In this document: piece after piece, positions 38,963 to 50,735 of the stretch | Numbering within the stretch: position 1 is the stretch's first letter | Layout: the number at the start of each line of letters is the position of its first letter | Assembly (NCBI RefSeq): GCF_024713975.1 | Contig: NC_091094.1 | Coordinates: forward strand, 28,730,501-28,794,500 | Length of the DNA: 64,000 nucleotides | Source of the DNA: Paralichthys olivaceus | Lineage: Eukaryota; Chordata; Actinopteri; Pleuronectiformes; Paralichthyidae | Direction of reading: 5' to 3' | The notes under the pieces: generated by a model | Database searches by the model: none | Told to the model about the DNA's origin: nothing | What the model saw: the letters and a program-made list of their open reading frames with translations, nothing else | Made by a program: the position numbers and the translations under genes

Positions 38963-41170
38963 ATGAGCGGACTGGAGCCGTTGACCGTGTTTGTGAACGA
39001 CAGGCTGACAGCGGCGGGCGAGGAGATCCTCCGCGCCGTCAGAGACGCGGTGGTGGAGTATCAGAGTGAAATCCTCCGCTCCAAGCAGGAGAACGAGCGG
39101 CTCAGACGACTCCTCAACGTCGCCGTCCAGCGGCTGCTGCTGCAGCCAGGTGAGCCCCCGCTGCGCTGTCATCGATGAGCTCTGAACACGAGGCCACATC
39201 CCACTCAACATACATCCGTTCTAATGGAGCTGGGTCATTATGTATGATGATGATGAGGATTCCATCCACCTCTCAGGAACTGACCTGACAGACTCACTGG
39301 TTCAGGGTCACCACAGATCTCATTGATACATATGTTTAGGGTTTCAACAAGTCTTATCCTGCATTAAAATGCCATTGTGGAATATTCTCAAACAACATCA
39401 ATCATTGTAGTTACGTTATGCCAACACAAGCCTTCAAATCATGAACCAGCTGAGAAATCAGCACAGGACAAATACACTGACAAGGCACAATTACTTCTAC
39501 TAGCACTAAAGACACAGAACAGCAATAGCACATTAAGATAATCACGCCGTCAAAAATAAATCTGGGTTTGTATGGTGGAATAATCTATGTGAATGGACAT
39601 GTTAGTGGGTCATTTTGATAAAAAAATGTACATAGATGTTTGGATTCACCTTTGATTCATACATTTTCAACATAGACTTACTACAGAATCATTCCAGAAT
39701 ACAGCAACACAATATAGTCTTACAATATCAGCAGGAGATAGGAGTTTACAGTTGTGTCAGTGAGTTTACTGAAGAAGCAGCATATTTTTTAATAGAATTA
39801 TAACACAACATTCCTTTGATTCATCTCTCATAAACTCAAACAAAGTGTTTATATGGAGGTGTTATTTAAAGGTAAATAGTCCTTTAAAAGTCTAGTGGGA
39901 ATATGACCTAAAAGACGATGGTTTACATGAAGAAACTGTTGAACCCAGCTCAGACAGATCTACAGAATTTGTGATTCACTACCTTCTTTCTCTGACCGCT
40001 AATGTGTTGAGGGTTTTGTACGCAGTGAGGCTGCTGCAGCCTCAGGGTCGTGTGTGGGAGTAAAGTTGAGATAACCGTATTTAACTTGTATTGACACATG
40101 GCAGTGCAGTATATCACAAAGGAATTATTTCCTTAATTTGGGGGAAGTGGACATTTTTTGATTTCAGAAAAACAGTTGTGATCTGCTTAGAGAAATGAAA
40201 AAGCAGCAGGACCATGTAAAAGCTGAAGTTAAACCTTATGGTCAGACCACACAGCCAAGGTATGATGCGTTTTACCTGAAGAAATTAACCTGATAGTTGG
40301 GCAACTGAATGTTTTTGATAATGTTCCCTGCAGGTCAGGGTGAGACATTCCTAGATGAGACAATGATATTTTCATTCAGAAACACCTGACTGTGATGTTG
40401 GTCACCTTTCAGAACCTCACACTCTCCAGCCCAGAGAAGATGGCCAACCATGTGAGTGGAGGAGCAGTATGGAGCTGCTGCCACAAGTTAAAGAAGAACC
40501 AAACATCACAAACTCAGAGGAGGGGAACTGTCATCATGCTGAGCAAATACAAAGGTCACATCCTCCACCGGCTGAGACTGTCTCCCCACCTCCACTAACA
40601 TCCCAGGAGATAAAGGCAGAGAGTGACAGAGAGGGCGACAGGAATCACCAGCCAGACGACAGTTTATCACCCTCTCTGACTGTTCACCCAAATTGCAGAG
40701 TGGCTCAGGGTGATTCTTGCGCCAGCACTGCAAAGAGTCACAGGACTCAGAAAGCAGACCAGCAGGTGAAAGGCTCACTTCGCTCAAATGCAAAACAGAG
40801 TTCTCACATCCTGCAAATAAAAAGTGTGAGATCCCTGAAGCCTCCTCTGTCTCGCTCCTCTCACCCAAGTCAAAGCATCCAGAGGTGGCACAGCTGTAAA
40901 GAGTGTGGGAAGGGCTTCAGCTTTGCCTGCCAGCTGGAGGTCCACATGCGCTGGCACACCAAGGAGAAGCCATACAGCTGTGCAGTGTGCCGGAAGAGCT
41001 TCACCACGGTCAGCATGCTGAAGAGGCACCACCGCATCCACACCGGAGAGAAGCCCTTCCGCTGCCACGTCTGCGGGAAATGTTTCAACCAGTCGGCACA
41101 CCTCAACACCCACTTCAGGCTTCACACCAGAGAGAGGGCCAGCTGGAGACAAGCACCACATCCAAAGTGA
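38963..41170 (+). CDS. C2H2 zinc-finger protein, three fingers, 314 aa
   Basis: The two coding exons are 38963-39149 and 40413-41170 (945 nt with TGA). They are joined by CAGCCAG, then gtgagc, and CACCTTTCAG, in phase 1. Exon 1 encodes [20 protein letters not shown] followed by a charged helix ([20 protein letters not shown]), a coiled-coil-like leader common in fish C2H2 factors. Exon 2 has an acidic, Ser/Pro-rich linker and three classical fingers with Cys/His at 224, 227, 240, 244; 252, 255, 268, 272; and 280, 283, 296, 300. These are separated by TKEKPY and TGEKPF linkers. The protein is probably a sequence-specific nuclear DNA-binding factor. The array is too short and generic to assign an orthologue. 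The upstream frame is open for 36 more codons, but 38963 is the ATG before the conserved leader. A polyadenylation signal, AATAAA, lies at 41272-41277. Confidence 0.88.
39150..40412 (+). other. Intron of the three-finger gene
   Basis: A 1.26-kb intron, AT-rich, with no repeats of note and no further exon-like frame. Confidence 0.75.
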
Positions 41171-41290
41171 AGTCTGAAGAACAGGGAATGAATCTGTTAA
41201 CTGTAAAATGCCTGACATGTCCAGCTTTCCGCTTCAGACAGTGTACAATTATGGTTGGTGTCTTGTTGTGCAATAAAGCACTGTATATAA
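41171..41290 (+). other. 3' UTR and polyadenylation signal of the three-finger gene
   Basis: Short noncoding stretch after the stop. AATAAA at 41272-41277 is followed by an AT-rich context, suggesting a compact 3' UTR of roughly 120 nt. Confidence 0.6.
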
Positions 41291-42424
41291 AGATTTCTGA
41301 TCCATTGATTCTGTTGTTTATCACATCACCACCAAATGTGTTTAAAGGACAGATTTGTTCAGCATTTGACTCACCTGTTTCGTAACTAAGATGCTTCTAT
41401 TGAACCAAGGCCCTCCACAGGAGCAGAGACATGGTGAAGACCGTGGGAAACTTAAGTGAGCGCCACCAGCTGGAAGTGAGCTGGAACTGGAAAACTAAAT
41501 GGAAAACTAATTTCATCATTATAACTGTATTAGTTAAAGAAAGTTATACTATCTGAGTGAGCTAAGTCAACCAGGAATACATTTAATTTTGATGAAGCTA
41601 AACCTAATAGGCAACTTTTATCGTGTGAAATAGAATGAAAACTTAAAGGGGATATTTGCCAATTTGTAAAAGATGTTTTGTTTTGAATTTGATCAGACTG
41701 AACCTGGTATTCCATATTCTGAATTTGAAAGGTGTTACCTATTCAGGATGTACCCCACCTCTCTCCAGATGCCAGCTGGGATTGTTTCCAGTAGCCCCTG
41801 GACCCTCAAAGGAAAAGCTGAATAGATGATGGAATGGATGGACGATGGATGGATGGAAGGTATGAATAAATATTTGAATTGAATCCAATTTTAAAGTTGA
41901 GTAGTGTTCACTTTTAGCCTTGTTCATCTCTTGATAAGGTAATTTTTGATGATTACATACCAGTCACAAAATAGAAAGTTACTTATAGTAAAATATTTGA
42001 TCATACAACGCTGGTAAGATGTGCATTATCATTGTAGTGATCATGTGATATGCTTTATAGCACAAAGTGGGGGGCCAGACTAGAGCCCTCTATCTTCCAA
42101 TGTCCATTTCATATAATGGGGAAAATAACCCTTTTGTTTGAAGCACTATCTGTAAGACTTGGTCACTGCTACAGTTTGTTATGTCCACCATGATGGGATA
42201 ATATGATAATGCTGACATCTGCTGGAGGTTAACTGTTACTGGCACTTGGGGAAAATGACAATAAATAAGCTTCCTCTCTGTACAAACATGAAGTTGATCC
42301 TGTAATCTTTGTTCAGTGTTACTTTGTGCAGTGGTCAGTTAATAACTGAAATCCTATATGTGTCCTCATTGACCACACTGTAAATCTACCCTGTAGACAC
42401 AGCTGTTGCATGTCTGTCTGCCCT

Positions 42425-42600
42425 GGAAGGGAGATCTTCTTCTCTGTGGCTCTCCCTGAGGTGTCTTCCATTCTTTTCTTTTTTATAAAGTGTGAGGGTC
42501 TGAGGACAGCAGATGTTGTGATGCTGCACAGATTGTTAAGCCCCTTGAGACAAATATAAATACAATTTGACTTGACCTGACTGAAAATAGTTATACAGTT
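42425..42600 (+). mobile_element. LINE-tail fragment (GTTAAGCCCCTTGAGAC type)
   Basis: A TTGTTAAGCCCCTTGAGACA block followed by AATATAAATACAATTTGACTT resembles the second tail family (44560-44735) in a more worn form. Confidence 0.45.
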
Positions 42601-42854
42601 ACACAAATTGTGTTCTTTAGGCTTTTTAAAATAAAATAATGGATAATACATCAAAGTGTCAAGTCTCAGCTTTTGGCCCAATTTTGGCCCTAACATTCGC
42701 TGTGATTCAAGAATAAAGTGACTTGATTGTGGTGGTCAAAGGTCACTGTGACCTTACAAATCACACTTTTGTTCATAACTCAAGAAATAATGAGCCAATA
42801 ATGTTTCAATTTCACCCAAATTTCTGATCAGATAAAATGCTGAAACGATGACAT

Positions 42855-42985
42855 TTCATCGTTGTGGGAAGCGTTGGGTTTCTACCTAAAATAGTGTAGA
42901 GTATTTCAACTACAATGTAAAGTGCCTTGAGATAAGGTGTGTTGGAATTTGGCACATTTAAAAAAATTTAATTGAATTAAACTAA
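42855..42985 (+). mobile_element. L2-like LINE tail fragment
   Basis: CATCGTTGTGGGAAGCGTTG, GGTTTCTACC and TGTAAAGTGCCTTGAGATAA, then a terminal AATTTAATTGAATTAAACT. It is a partial plus-strand copy of the first tail family. Confidence 0.6.
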
Positions 42986-43734
42986 GGAGCCCACATTAAA
43001 ACAGGTAATTATCTGCACTGCAGAGTTGTATTCACATGATAAGTGTGAAGGATCAACCTTTTATAATTTGTAGCTTCTTTGCAGAAACACCTATATTTAA
43101 ATCCATGTTTTCGGCTGTCATGGCAACAACTGTATGTTCTATCTATTCTATCCTAGAGGAGACTTGATTAGCCAGTCAGGTACAGCAGAGTCAAAATTGT
43201 ATTTATTTTTCCATACAGCACAAATCAATAAATTACCAAAAATATCACTTATTACAGCAGTGCAGTGCTCTTTCTAAGCATGCCTGTTTGGAATGGACTG
43301 TTTGCTTGAGCTGTGGTAATGCTGGTATGCTAGTAATTCTTGACAAGTCCAAGCCGCTGCTGCTATAGAGCGCTTGTCTAGTCTTAATTCAATTTAATAT
43401 TAATATAAAAATGTGTCAGTGATGACAGTCATGATATGTTTTATTGTTGTTCAGTGGTAAAACAGATTTTCTTCACCACTGAAATTATTTTAGGCTCATC
43501 TCTCCTCACTCTCCAGCTCATTTACTACTTATTCGTTTTCCTGTGTGCACCTGCTTTTTATACCCAACTAGATTTTTGTCTATATCTAGATTTTTGATTT
43601 GATTTTACTCCTCATACTGACATTAATCTCCAACTCAGATGGCTCAGACTGGACTGAGTTGCCATTTAGACTAACACTGAAACAACACAGAGCTAATTAA
43701 GAAACATTCAGGCATTTATGTGTACATCAGTGCA

Positions 43735-44260
43735 ATCTTCTCAAATTTATGTTCTTCCTACAGATACTTGGGAGCTAGAACCCTCAGCTACAAGGATCCT
43801 CTCCTGTGGAACCAGCTCTCAGTTTGGTTCAGGAGGCTTCACTACATTGACGGTTAGATTTAAAATGTTCCTCTTTGATAAAGCTGTCTGGCTGAGGTTA
43901 GCCCTGATTAGTTATGCTGCTATAGGCCTGGACTGCTAAGGGAACTTTCATCAGGCACTAAACACTTCTCTCTCTCCCTCTCTCCCCTCTTTTCCACCCA
44001 TCTCTCCTCTCGTCCCATTTTTTCTCTGCTCATCCCAACCAGTCGAGGCAGATGGCCGCCCACGTTGAGTCTGCTTCTGTTAGAGGTTTCTTCCAGTTAA
44101 TGAGGGAGTTTTTCTCTCCACAGTCTCCAAGTGCTTGCATATTTTGGGAACTTTTAGGTTTCTCCATAATACTGTACGGTCTTCTCCTTACTATGTAAAG
44201 TGCCTATAGATAATGCATCTTGAGATTTGGGTCTATACAAATACAATTGAATTTAATTAA
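43735..44260 (+). mobile_element. L2-like LINE 3' end, longest tail copy
   Basis: It begins with residual coding sequence. The frame translates to phrases such as LGARTLSYKDPLLWNQLS only after frame correction, so I treat it as dead. FKMFLFDKA is visible at about 43859-43885. The pyrimidine-rich block, ACCAGTCGAGGCAGATGGCC, CTCCACAGTCTCC and the terminal ATACAATTGAATTTAATT follow. This copy shows that the short tails elsewhere belong to one LINE family. Confidence 0.72.
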
Positions 44261-44559
44261 CCACATGCACTTGTGGTCTCTGTTAGTGTTTAGTAGTGGG
44301 ATCCTCATTTATCATGTTTGTGTAGCAGCATAGTAATGGGTACTTTTTCTTTCACATGTGTGCTGGATGGAAAATAAAGATAATTATAGATGTATATTAT
44401 TTGTCCACTGTCTAGTCAAGTGTCACATTTTTATACAAATACCTCTGCAGATACTCATCAAATATTACACACTTAATTATTTTACGCTTATTATGCTGAT
44501 GTTCCTCAGTTACATGTGGCATCTATTGCTCTTCTGTCCATCCTTGGAAAGGGATCCCT

Positions 44560-44740
44560 CACATGTGGCTCTCTGGTTTCCATGTTTTTCCCCTTATTAA
44601 GAGTTTTTTTGGGTAGTTTTTCCATTCTCTTGTTGAGGGTTAAGAACAGAGGATGTCATGACTTGTTAAAGCCCTGAGACAAATTGAGATTTGTGAATAT
44701 GGGCTATGCAAATAAAATGTGATTGATTGATTGTAAACAA
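44560..44740 (+). mobile_element. Second LINE-tail family, plus copy
   Basis: TTGTTGAGGGTTAAGAACAG, AGGATGTCATGACTTGTTAA, AGCCCTGAGACAAATTGAGA and TGAATATGGGCTATGCAAAT, followed by AAAATGTGATTGATTGATTG. The terminal repeat unit is ATTG. Confidence 0.7.
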
Positions 44741-45596
44741 AATTGAAAATGTCAAAAGAGAAAAAAAACGAGATGTTTCGGGCTCTCTGATGAGGACACC
44801 TGTGTAAGTATTCTCGTTCTTTGGTCCTTTGGTGACAATGAAACAATTGATTCATTTTACAAAAGCTAAGCTCATTGAACCCTTCTGTGCCATCAAAGTA
44901 TCAAATGTCGGACGTGTTCAGATTAGGAGTGAGCAGATGATCTCATGTTAAAGGCAGCAAAGCTCTGCTCTTTCCAAATAAAAGACTGAGAAACATGAGG
45001 GAAAAAAGTGATGTGTATTAAACCAGAATTTTGTGGTACCAGCAGCCCTGACACATACTCTCTGGAGGCTATTGGCCGATTCAGTATTTCTTCAGAGTGA
45101 GGGCATTCTGGGTAGTCATCACTGAGGTTCTTATTTTACCACTCTGAGTCATTTCAGTCAGCACTTCAGTTTCATACTTGTAGTTTTTTTTTTAACATAT
45201 CTCTATATTTAATTTTTCAATGTATACATTGAATATTTTGTAGAGTTCTTAGTCCTGCACATTGTCATGAACATTCTGGCTCATGTCAAAGGGGCTTTGA
45301 CAACAAATAGTCTACTTCAACCTCACCTCCACGGTGACACAGTTGTCTCAGCCATGGATGAACTGACACATGTAATCAGCTCTGCTGTGTGTTATAAATG
45401 ATTGTTTAAAGATCATATCATATATCAAGAATATTTGCAAATGGAGTCATAGTGTTGGTGCAGGTGATTTACGGAATATTTATGGGTGATACCAAACATC
45501 TGTAAATTCAGTATTGTCAACTTTTACCTGGCCTGTGATTTCAGGAAGAAAAGCCTTAAGAAGACAGCTGGGTTGAATAATATTTGGGGATGCTGT

Positions 45597-45795
45597 ACAT
45601 GGTAAATGGTTTGTATACAGTTTTCCAGTCTCATTGACCAGTCAAAGCGCTTTAGTTTTGCCACCCACCCAGTGCATCTATGTGCAGCACTTTCTATATC
45701 ATACATCAATCTTACACTGGTGGCACAGCCAATTTGAGGTTCAGCATCTTGCATAAGGCACGCGGAATGGGGGAGACTGGGATCGAACCGTCTCT
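45597..45795 (+). repeat. Dispersed noncoding repeat (CATGGTAAATGG type)
   Basis: ACATGGTAAATGGTTTGTAT, CAGTCAAAGCGCTTTAGT, CACCCACCCAGTGCATCTAT and a final GGGGGAGACTGGGATCGAACC. The last phrase is typical of a common fish repeat. Short matches to its GCGCTTTTCTAGTC part are at 13610 and 43370. It is not a tRNA gene: no cloverleaf could be drawn. Confidence 0.5.
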
Positions 45796-46015
45796 GAAAT
45801 AGCAGTTCCTACTCTATTTGTATTCAAGGCAGTAATAATAATTAGTGGTAACGTGGGTGCCTCCATTTAACCGTGTGGAGATAAACCTTTTCATGTAGAT
45901 GGATAATAATCAAAAACAGAGAAAGGCTGCCTCTCAGTGTATTAATAAATAACTGAGACTTAATAAAAAAGGATCCACTTTAAACAGATATCGTTCACAT
46001 GTACAGGTGATTTGA

Positions 46016-46369
46016 AGGCACAGTGTGTCGAATTGTATGATATCTAGTGTTCAAATTTCATGTTGCAGCTGAACACCCCTCACCTCACCCTCTCCTTCCA
46101 AACATGAAAAAGAACCTGTGGAACCCTTTAATTGTCATAAAAACTCAAAAGGTGTTTAGTTTGTCCAGTCTGGACTAATGTAAAAAACATGGTGGCCTCC
46201 ATAGAGAGGAGCCCCTCAATGTAAATATAAAATATTTAAATATAAAGGGCCTTTTCTGGGGTAAAGAAAACTACAATTCATATAATTGAGATGAAATGAA
46301 CTAGTGAAAACATCATGAGGATTATTCTACATTAAATTTCTGCCAATAGATCCCTTTCACCTAAATCCC
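46016..46369 (-). mobile_element. TTAA-MITE, copy E (decayed ends)
   Basis: A reverse-oriented copy of about 354 bp. The left flank is TTGA instead of TTAA, and the right end is eroded (AAATCCCACCACTGA). The YY1-type motif has lost its CpG (AACATGGTGGCC), as expected from CpG decay. The GTCCAGTCTGGAC inverted repeat is intact. It sits just upstream of the CpG-rich block at 46.5 kb. Confidence 0.78.
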
Positions 46370-46539
46370 ACCACTGACGTGAGTTTGGATTAGAATTTGT
46401 AAAGTTAAATACATGTTTTAATGCTCTTTTAATTTCCCCCATTTGTTGTAAAGGATGAACTTGGTTGTAACATGTGGTTTGCTATGTTGTGCTGATGTCA
46501 AAATGGCACAAGTCACATCTTTCTGATTTATTTTGGCCC

Positions 46540-47200
46540 CTGCATGCCGACCTCCAGTTACGTGGAGCGTGTGCACGCAGCGACACACCGGGGATGCGCG
46601 CATACAGAGAGAGAGAGCAAGTGAAAGAGGGGAGGAGGACACAGTCCACCAGAGTGAGAGAGACAGACCTGCACCGCATTATCAGGAGACAGGACACACG
46701 GATATCAGTACCGAGGAGGAGGCGGGTTGTTTTCTGATGCCTCTGCGGAGCTGACGGTGACCGGTGCCGCATTGGGGAGAGGAGCGGCGGAGCAACGCGG
46801 GTAAGCGGAGGCTTCCTATGTTCTACTGGGATGCTGGGTAGTTGTAGCTCCCATGGCACTGACGCATCGGGTGGTGTCCCGGCTCTGGCGGGGTGATGAT
46901 GAGAGGATGCGAGAAATGACAGCAGGACAGGAAAGCTGCCGCTCCAGTGTCATCCACGAGGCCCCGAACCCAATTGCCCCGTCTGCCTGCAGTGTTCTGC
47001 GGGCATGCGGTGCGCACGGCCCCCGCCTCTCTCTGCGCATCTTCTGGATGATGCTGCGGTTTTGAGGTATTTGTGCTGCTCTGCGCAAATCGCGATCAAC
47101 GGCACCAAGTTCCGGTGAAATCCTCGCTGTGTGCATCTGCAGAGGCCTGTGTGTGCGGTGTATGAGGAGGAGTGTCGCTGCAGAGGACGAGAGATTTGAA
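46540..47200 (+). promoter_or_regulatory. CpG-rich block, putative promoter and untranslated first exon
   Basis: CpG density is far above the surroundings, for example around CGTGTGCACGCAGCGACAC and 46740-46800 (GAGCTGACGGTGACCGGTG). Exon-like sequence ends AGCAACGCGG at 46800 and is followed by gtaagc, a strong plus-strand donor. No good ATG-initiated frame precedes it. The downstream 17 kb lacks recognisable exons, consistent with a long first intron. The gene itself is unidentified, and a minus-strand promoter is not excluded. Confidence 0.5.
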
Positions 47201-50200
47201 GGATGTAAAGTTGCGTTTGTTGGGTTAGGCCCCGGGGCTGCAGGCTGCGCTGCACACAGGCTGAGTCAGGTCTGCCTCTGGAAGAGAACATCTGACTGAG
47301 GGAGGTGACGACAAGATTGAACATTTCTGGTGATTATATCACGATTCATTTCACAGAAAATAATCACCTCTTCTCTTATATGAGGACGTGTATGTGTGCT
47401 CTACAGCAGGCTGGCACATTACTCGATGACCTTGTTGACTTTAGAAGAGTGAGTGTGTTCCTATGAAAGCCTCACACAGTCTGTGTGCCTGACGAGTATA
47501 GTTATGTCATTGAATCGTTCTAGTGATCTGTAATATTGAGTGTCACCAGCTGTCCTGGTGTTTCAGTCACCGTGTTTCTATTGGTGAGCTCCTCGCGTTA
47601 CTTTATTATACACTTCACTGGACTGATCTCCTCAAGCCATTCAGTTTTATAACTGGATTTTGAAATTGTTCGTGTTGTTAAAGCTTATCACAGCTGATCA
47701 TGGTGCATGACTTTAGTGACAGGTACAGGTTCAGATCCTCACACTGTAAAAAATACTCCATTACGTTACTCAAGTAGAAGTTCACTCTGAATAATAGTCA
47801 CCATGCAGACTCCTGTCAGTGTCCCATTGTAGATTCATTAACATGACACACCTTTTCCTCATGTAGAGGGTAAACTAGTTTAAAGTAGCATATTAGCTAT
47901 AATGTTGCATGGTTAAATATTTACAGTGGATCATAATTTATAAGCGTGCCACTTTTTGTCTGTAAAATTATAATTAATAATTAGATGTCAAAAATGTGTT
48001 TGGGTAAACATTTGAAGTATTTGAAGTACAAACATTGTACTTAAATACAGCACTGGATCAAATGTACTTTCCAGTTGTATTCCAAAAATGTTTCTGTACA
48101 GACCTATTGTGTAGAAAATATTATTTTTATATTTATATTATAAAAGATTATCTACATCTAAACATTTGTGATTTTCACCACTTAAAATGAATCATCATAA
48201 AAGATTTTTTAAAAACATTTAAGACATAATGCTAATTATATTTGCACAATTTTCTAATCTCCTCTTGTGTGACGTTCATATCCCTATAGCATTCATATGC
48301 TGGTTGTGTTAGATGTGTTATGCTGTGACTATGGGACACTTGTGTAATGAAAGCCTAATACATGTAGCCAGCGGAGACAGATGTGTTGTGCCAGTGAACA
48401 CACCTCAACATCTGAATGACAAAGACAAAACATATAAATCAGTGTCATTTCACATAAAATATGAAATAAATACAATATCAACATTTTGGGGAAGCTTAGC
48501 CTCCTCTAGCCTCGTATTACCATCACCTGTCTGACAACCATAGGGTCAGATTTCTCAATGAGGAACATTTACAGCTTGTTTTGCATCTAGATATAGCTTT
48601 GGTGCATTTTAAGCATGTTGCATTCATCTCTCATCAATTTCAGTCAAGATCTGACTGACCATGAACTGACCACTGCTGACAGTCAGCTCCACCACACAGT
48701 AAATGGAAGCTGTTTTGACAGACATCCAAAATTCATGGTGAGAAAAACTTGTGTGTGGCCTTTAATCAGTAAGCCAATATGACACAACCAGGACAGAGGG
48801 GAATTCATCTGACTGTTTAAACATCTGTATATATATCTGACTGAGTCATTTAACTGGTCACCTTTTTGCAGCCTTTGTCACCATATGTATTTGTGTTGGA
48901 AAATCTTTACAACCAGTTTAGTCAGTGGTTTCAAATGCAGTTCAAGGGTGTAATGAGAAAAGGAAACGTCAGCATCAACCTCTGTATCACCTTCATCAGG
49001 GAGGAGAAATCCACTTGTCAGGAGTTGCGTCTTCTGTTGAACACAGTCCACTGAAAGCATCTCTGTCAGAGGACATGAAGGTCAGACCGAACCTGAGCCT
49101 CAGTCTCAAATGGGACAGACTACCTCATAGAGGTCCTGTGGATGGCATGGGGTTGGGGGTGGGTATTCATAGTGTTGCAGTGTAGAATGTAAAGAATAAA
49201 AATGGAGAGCTAGAAAGAAAAATCCCTGCAGCTGAAAATGCTGAGTCTAATGGCAGCCTGTGGGGTTGTGGAGCTGCTATCTGCAGTCAGCTGGACAGAT
49301 AAGCAGAGCCGGCCCTTTCTATATGCTCACTTCACAAGTGTAGAAAGCCCTGGCTGTCTCCCTCTCATGCCAAAGTGAGTGTTAAGTGACTCCAAGTGTT
49401 GACAACTTTGATAAAAGATGATGCGGGAATATTCTTTGGGGCACGTGAAGAGTAGAAAAGTAAGAGTGAATGGCACAAACATTATTCAGGAAAAAAATTT
49501 TTCAGCGAGTTTAATGTCAGCAAATAATTCTGTGTTGATGAAAGACCTTGCAGTGCATCTCTCTGGTGTTGCTAACCAACTTGAATGGCTGTTAATACCT
49601 GTAAGTCATAGAGCCACCCTGCTATTGTGTGAGTATTTAGGGGCACTAGATTTGGTGTGTGGTTGGGTGTTGAGCTGTATGGGGAGAGAATTTAGGACAG
49701 CATTGTAGGTGGCTGAAAGTTGGTGTCTTAAATGAAACCAGCTCCTCTGTTAAGTGTTAATAGGGTTTTTTCCAGGTTGACCAAAAACCTGCACTCTTCT
49801 TTAAAACCATCTGTCTTCTCTGGCCACATTTTTTTGTAAAAAAATGTACAACAATATGTAACATATACAGAATCACAATGTTGCGCTGTTTGTTCTTGTC
49901 CTCTTCTTTGTCAGTTTTGTTTATTTTTGATGAAATCCCAGTTTGAAACCCAAACCCAAGACCCACTACCGCCATAGAAAGCACCACAGACACAGGTGAA
50001 GTACAGGCAGCCTCGGCCAGTACAAGCACAAGCAGATATGTACAGCCAACATCAGATACAAGCAGCTCATGAAGACCACATTAGTGCACATAGGTCCATT
50101 CATGGACCATTTACATGGCTGGTATGCAGTATTTAGCTTAGGCCTCCAGGGAGGTCAGGGCCGGGTCTGTCCACAAGGGAAAACAACTGTTCTACACACT

Positions 50201-50243
50201 CTCAACTTTGTAGGCATGCATATGTCTGTGTGTGTCTGTACTA

Positions 50244-50600
50244 GGGCTTGACTATAAAATGATATCAATAATTATTGCACGCAATCTTCATCAAAAGCAA
50301 TTTGACAAAAGTTTCATATATATATTGATATAATGCTTCTGCAATGTGCAAGCACAGAGAGGCATAACACATAATTGATCTACTTCAGATTTGTATAATG
50401 TGTTGCTGTTTATCTGTTGTTACTCATTCTCTACTCATAAAGAGGAGTTAAGTCCACAACCTTCTCTCAGGAGCAAAAATCCATCTTTAAACTTAAAAGA
50501 AATAATAATGCGACACTTATCGTGATATTTATCGATATCAACTGACATACATTTTTTAAAATCTAGATATAGTTTTTAGCCATATCGACCAGCCCTGTTC
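50244..50600. mobile_element. Nonautonomous DNA element with AGGGCT ends
   Basis: The left end is CTAGGGCTTGACTATAAAAT and the right end is GCCATATCGACCAGCCCTG. The right end reverse-complements to CAGGGCTGGTCGATATGGC, so the two ends are loosely inverted. The interior has GATATTTATCGATATCAAC-like AT/CG-poor sequence. It is probably hAT-like. The target duplication was not resolved. Confidence 0.5.
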
Positions 50601-50689
50601 TTTAATGCACATGTTTGTGTGTGTGTATTTGTTTGTCTGTTTGTGAGTATTTCCAGACACTAGCCTATTGTTATGTAAGACCATTACTG

Positions 50690-50735
50690 CTGCTGTCTGT
50701 CTCTCTCTCTCCCTCCCTCTCTCTCTCAGACACAC
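50690..50735. repeat. CT-rich microsatellite
   Basis: CTGTCTGTCTCTCTCTCTCC, then CCTCTCTCTCTCAGACACAC. Low-complexity pyrimidine tract. Confidence 0.8.

Larger units (their letters stand above)
41291..46009. other. Gene-free interval with LINE tails and low-complexity DNA
   Basis: No exon with credible splice sites was found. It holds an ATGG-rich tract (about 41830-41860), LINE-tail fragments (42425-42600, 42855-42985, 43735-44260 and 44560-44735), a worn tandem-repeat piece (42720-42850) and a dispersed repeat (45597-45790). The remainder is unremarkable. Confidence 0.6.

Noticed and set aside
40506..41218. Minus-strand frames opposite the zinc-finger exon
   Set aside because: Antisense shadows of the C2H2 exon; the finger motifs are clear on the plus strand.
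45770..45795. GGGATCGAACC, which resembles a tRNA T-arm
   Set aside because: No acceptor, D-arm or anticodon stem could be paired, and the phrase belongs to a repeated fish element.
46418..47324. Several 60-125-codon frames on both strands
   Set aside because: They overlap each other in a CpG-rich block, are Arg/Pro/Ser-rich by composition, and none has a recognisable domain. They fit a promoter and untranslated exon better.
48866..49185. Frames around VSNAVQGCNEKRKRQHQPLY
   Set aside because: The CTTCATCAGGGAGGAG phrase suggests an old repeat; no continuous protein signature was found.
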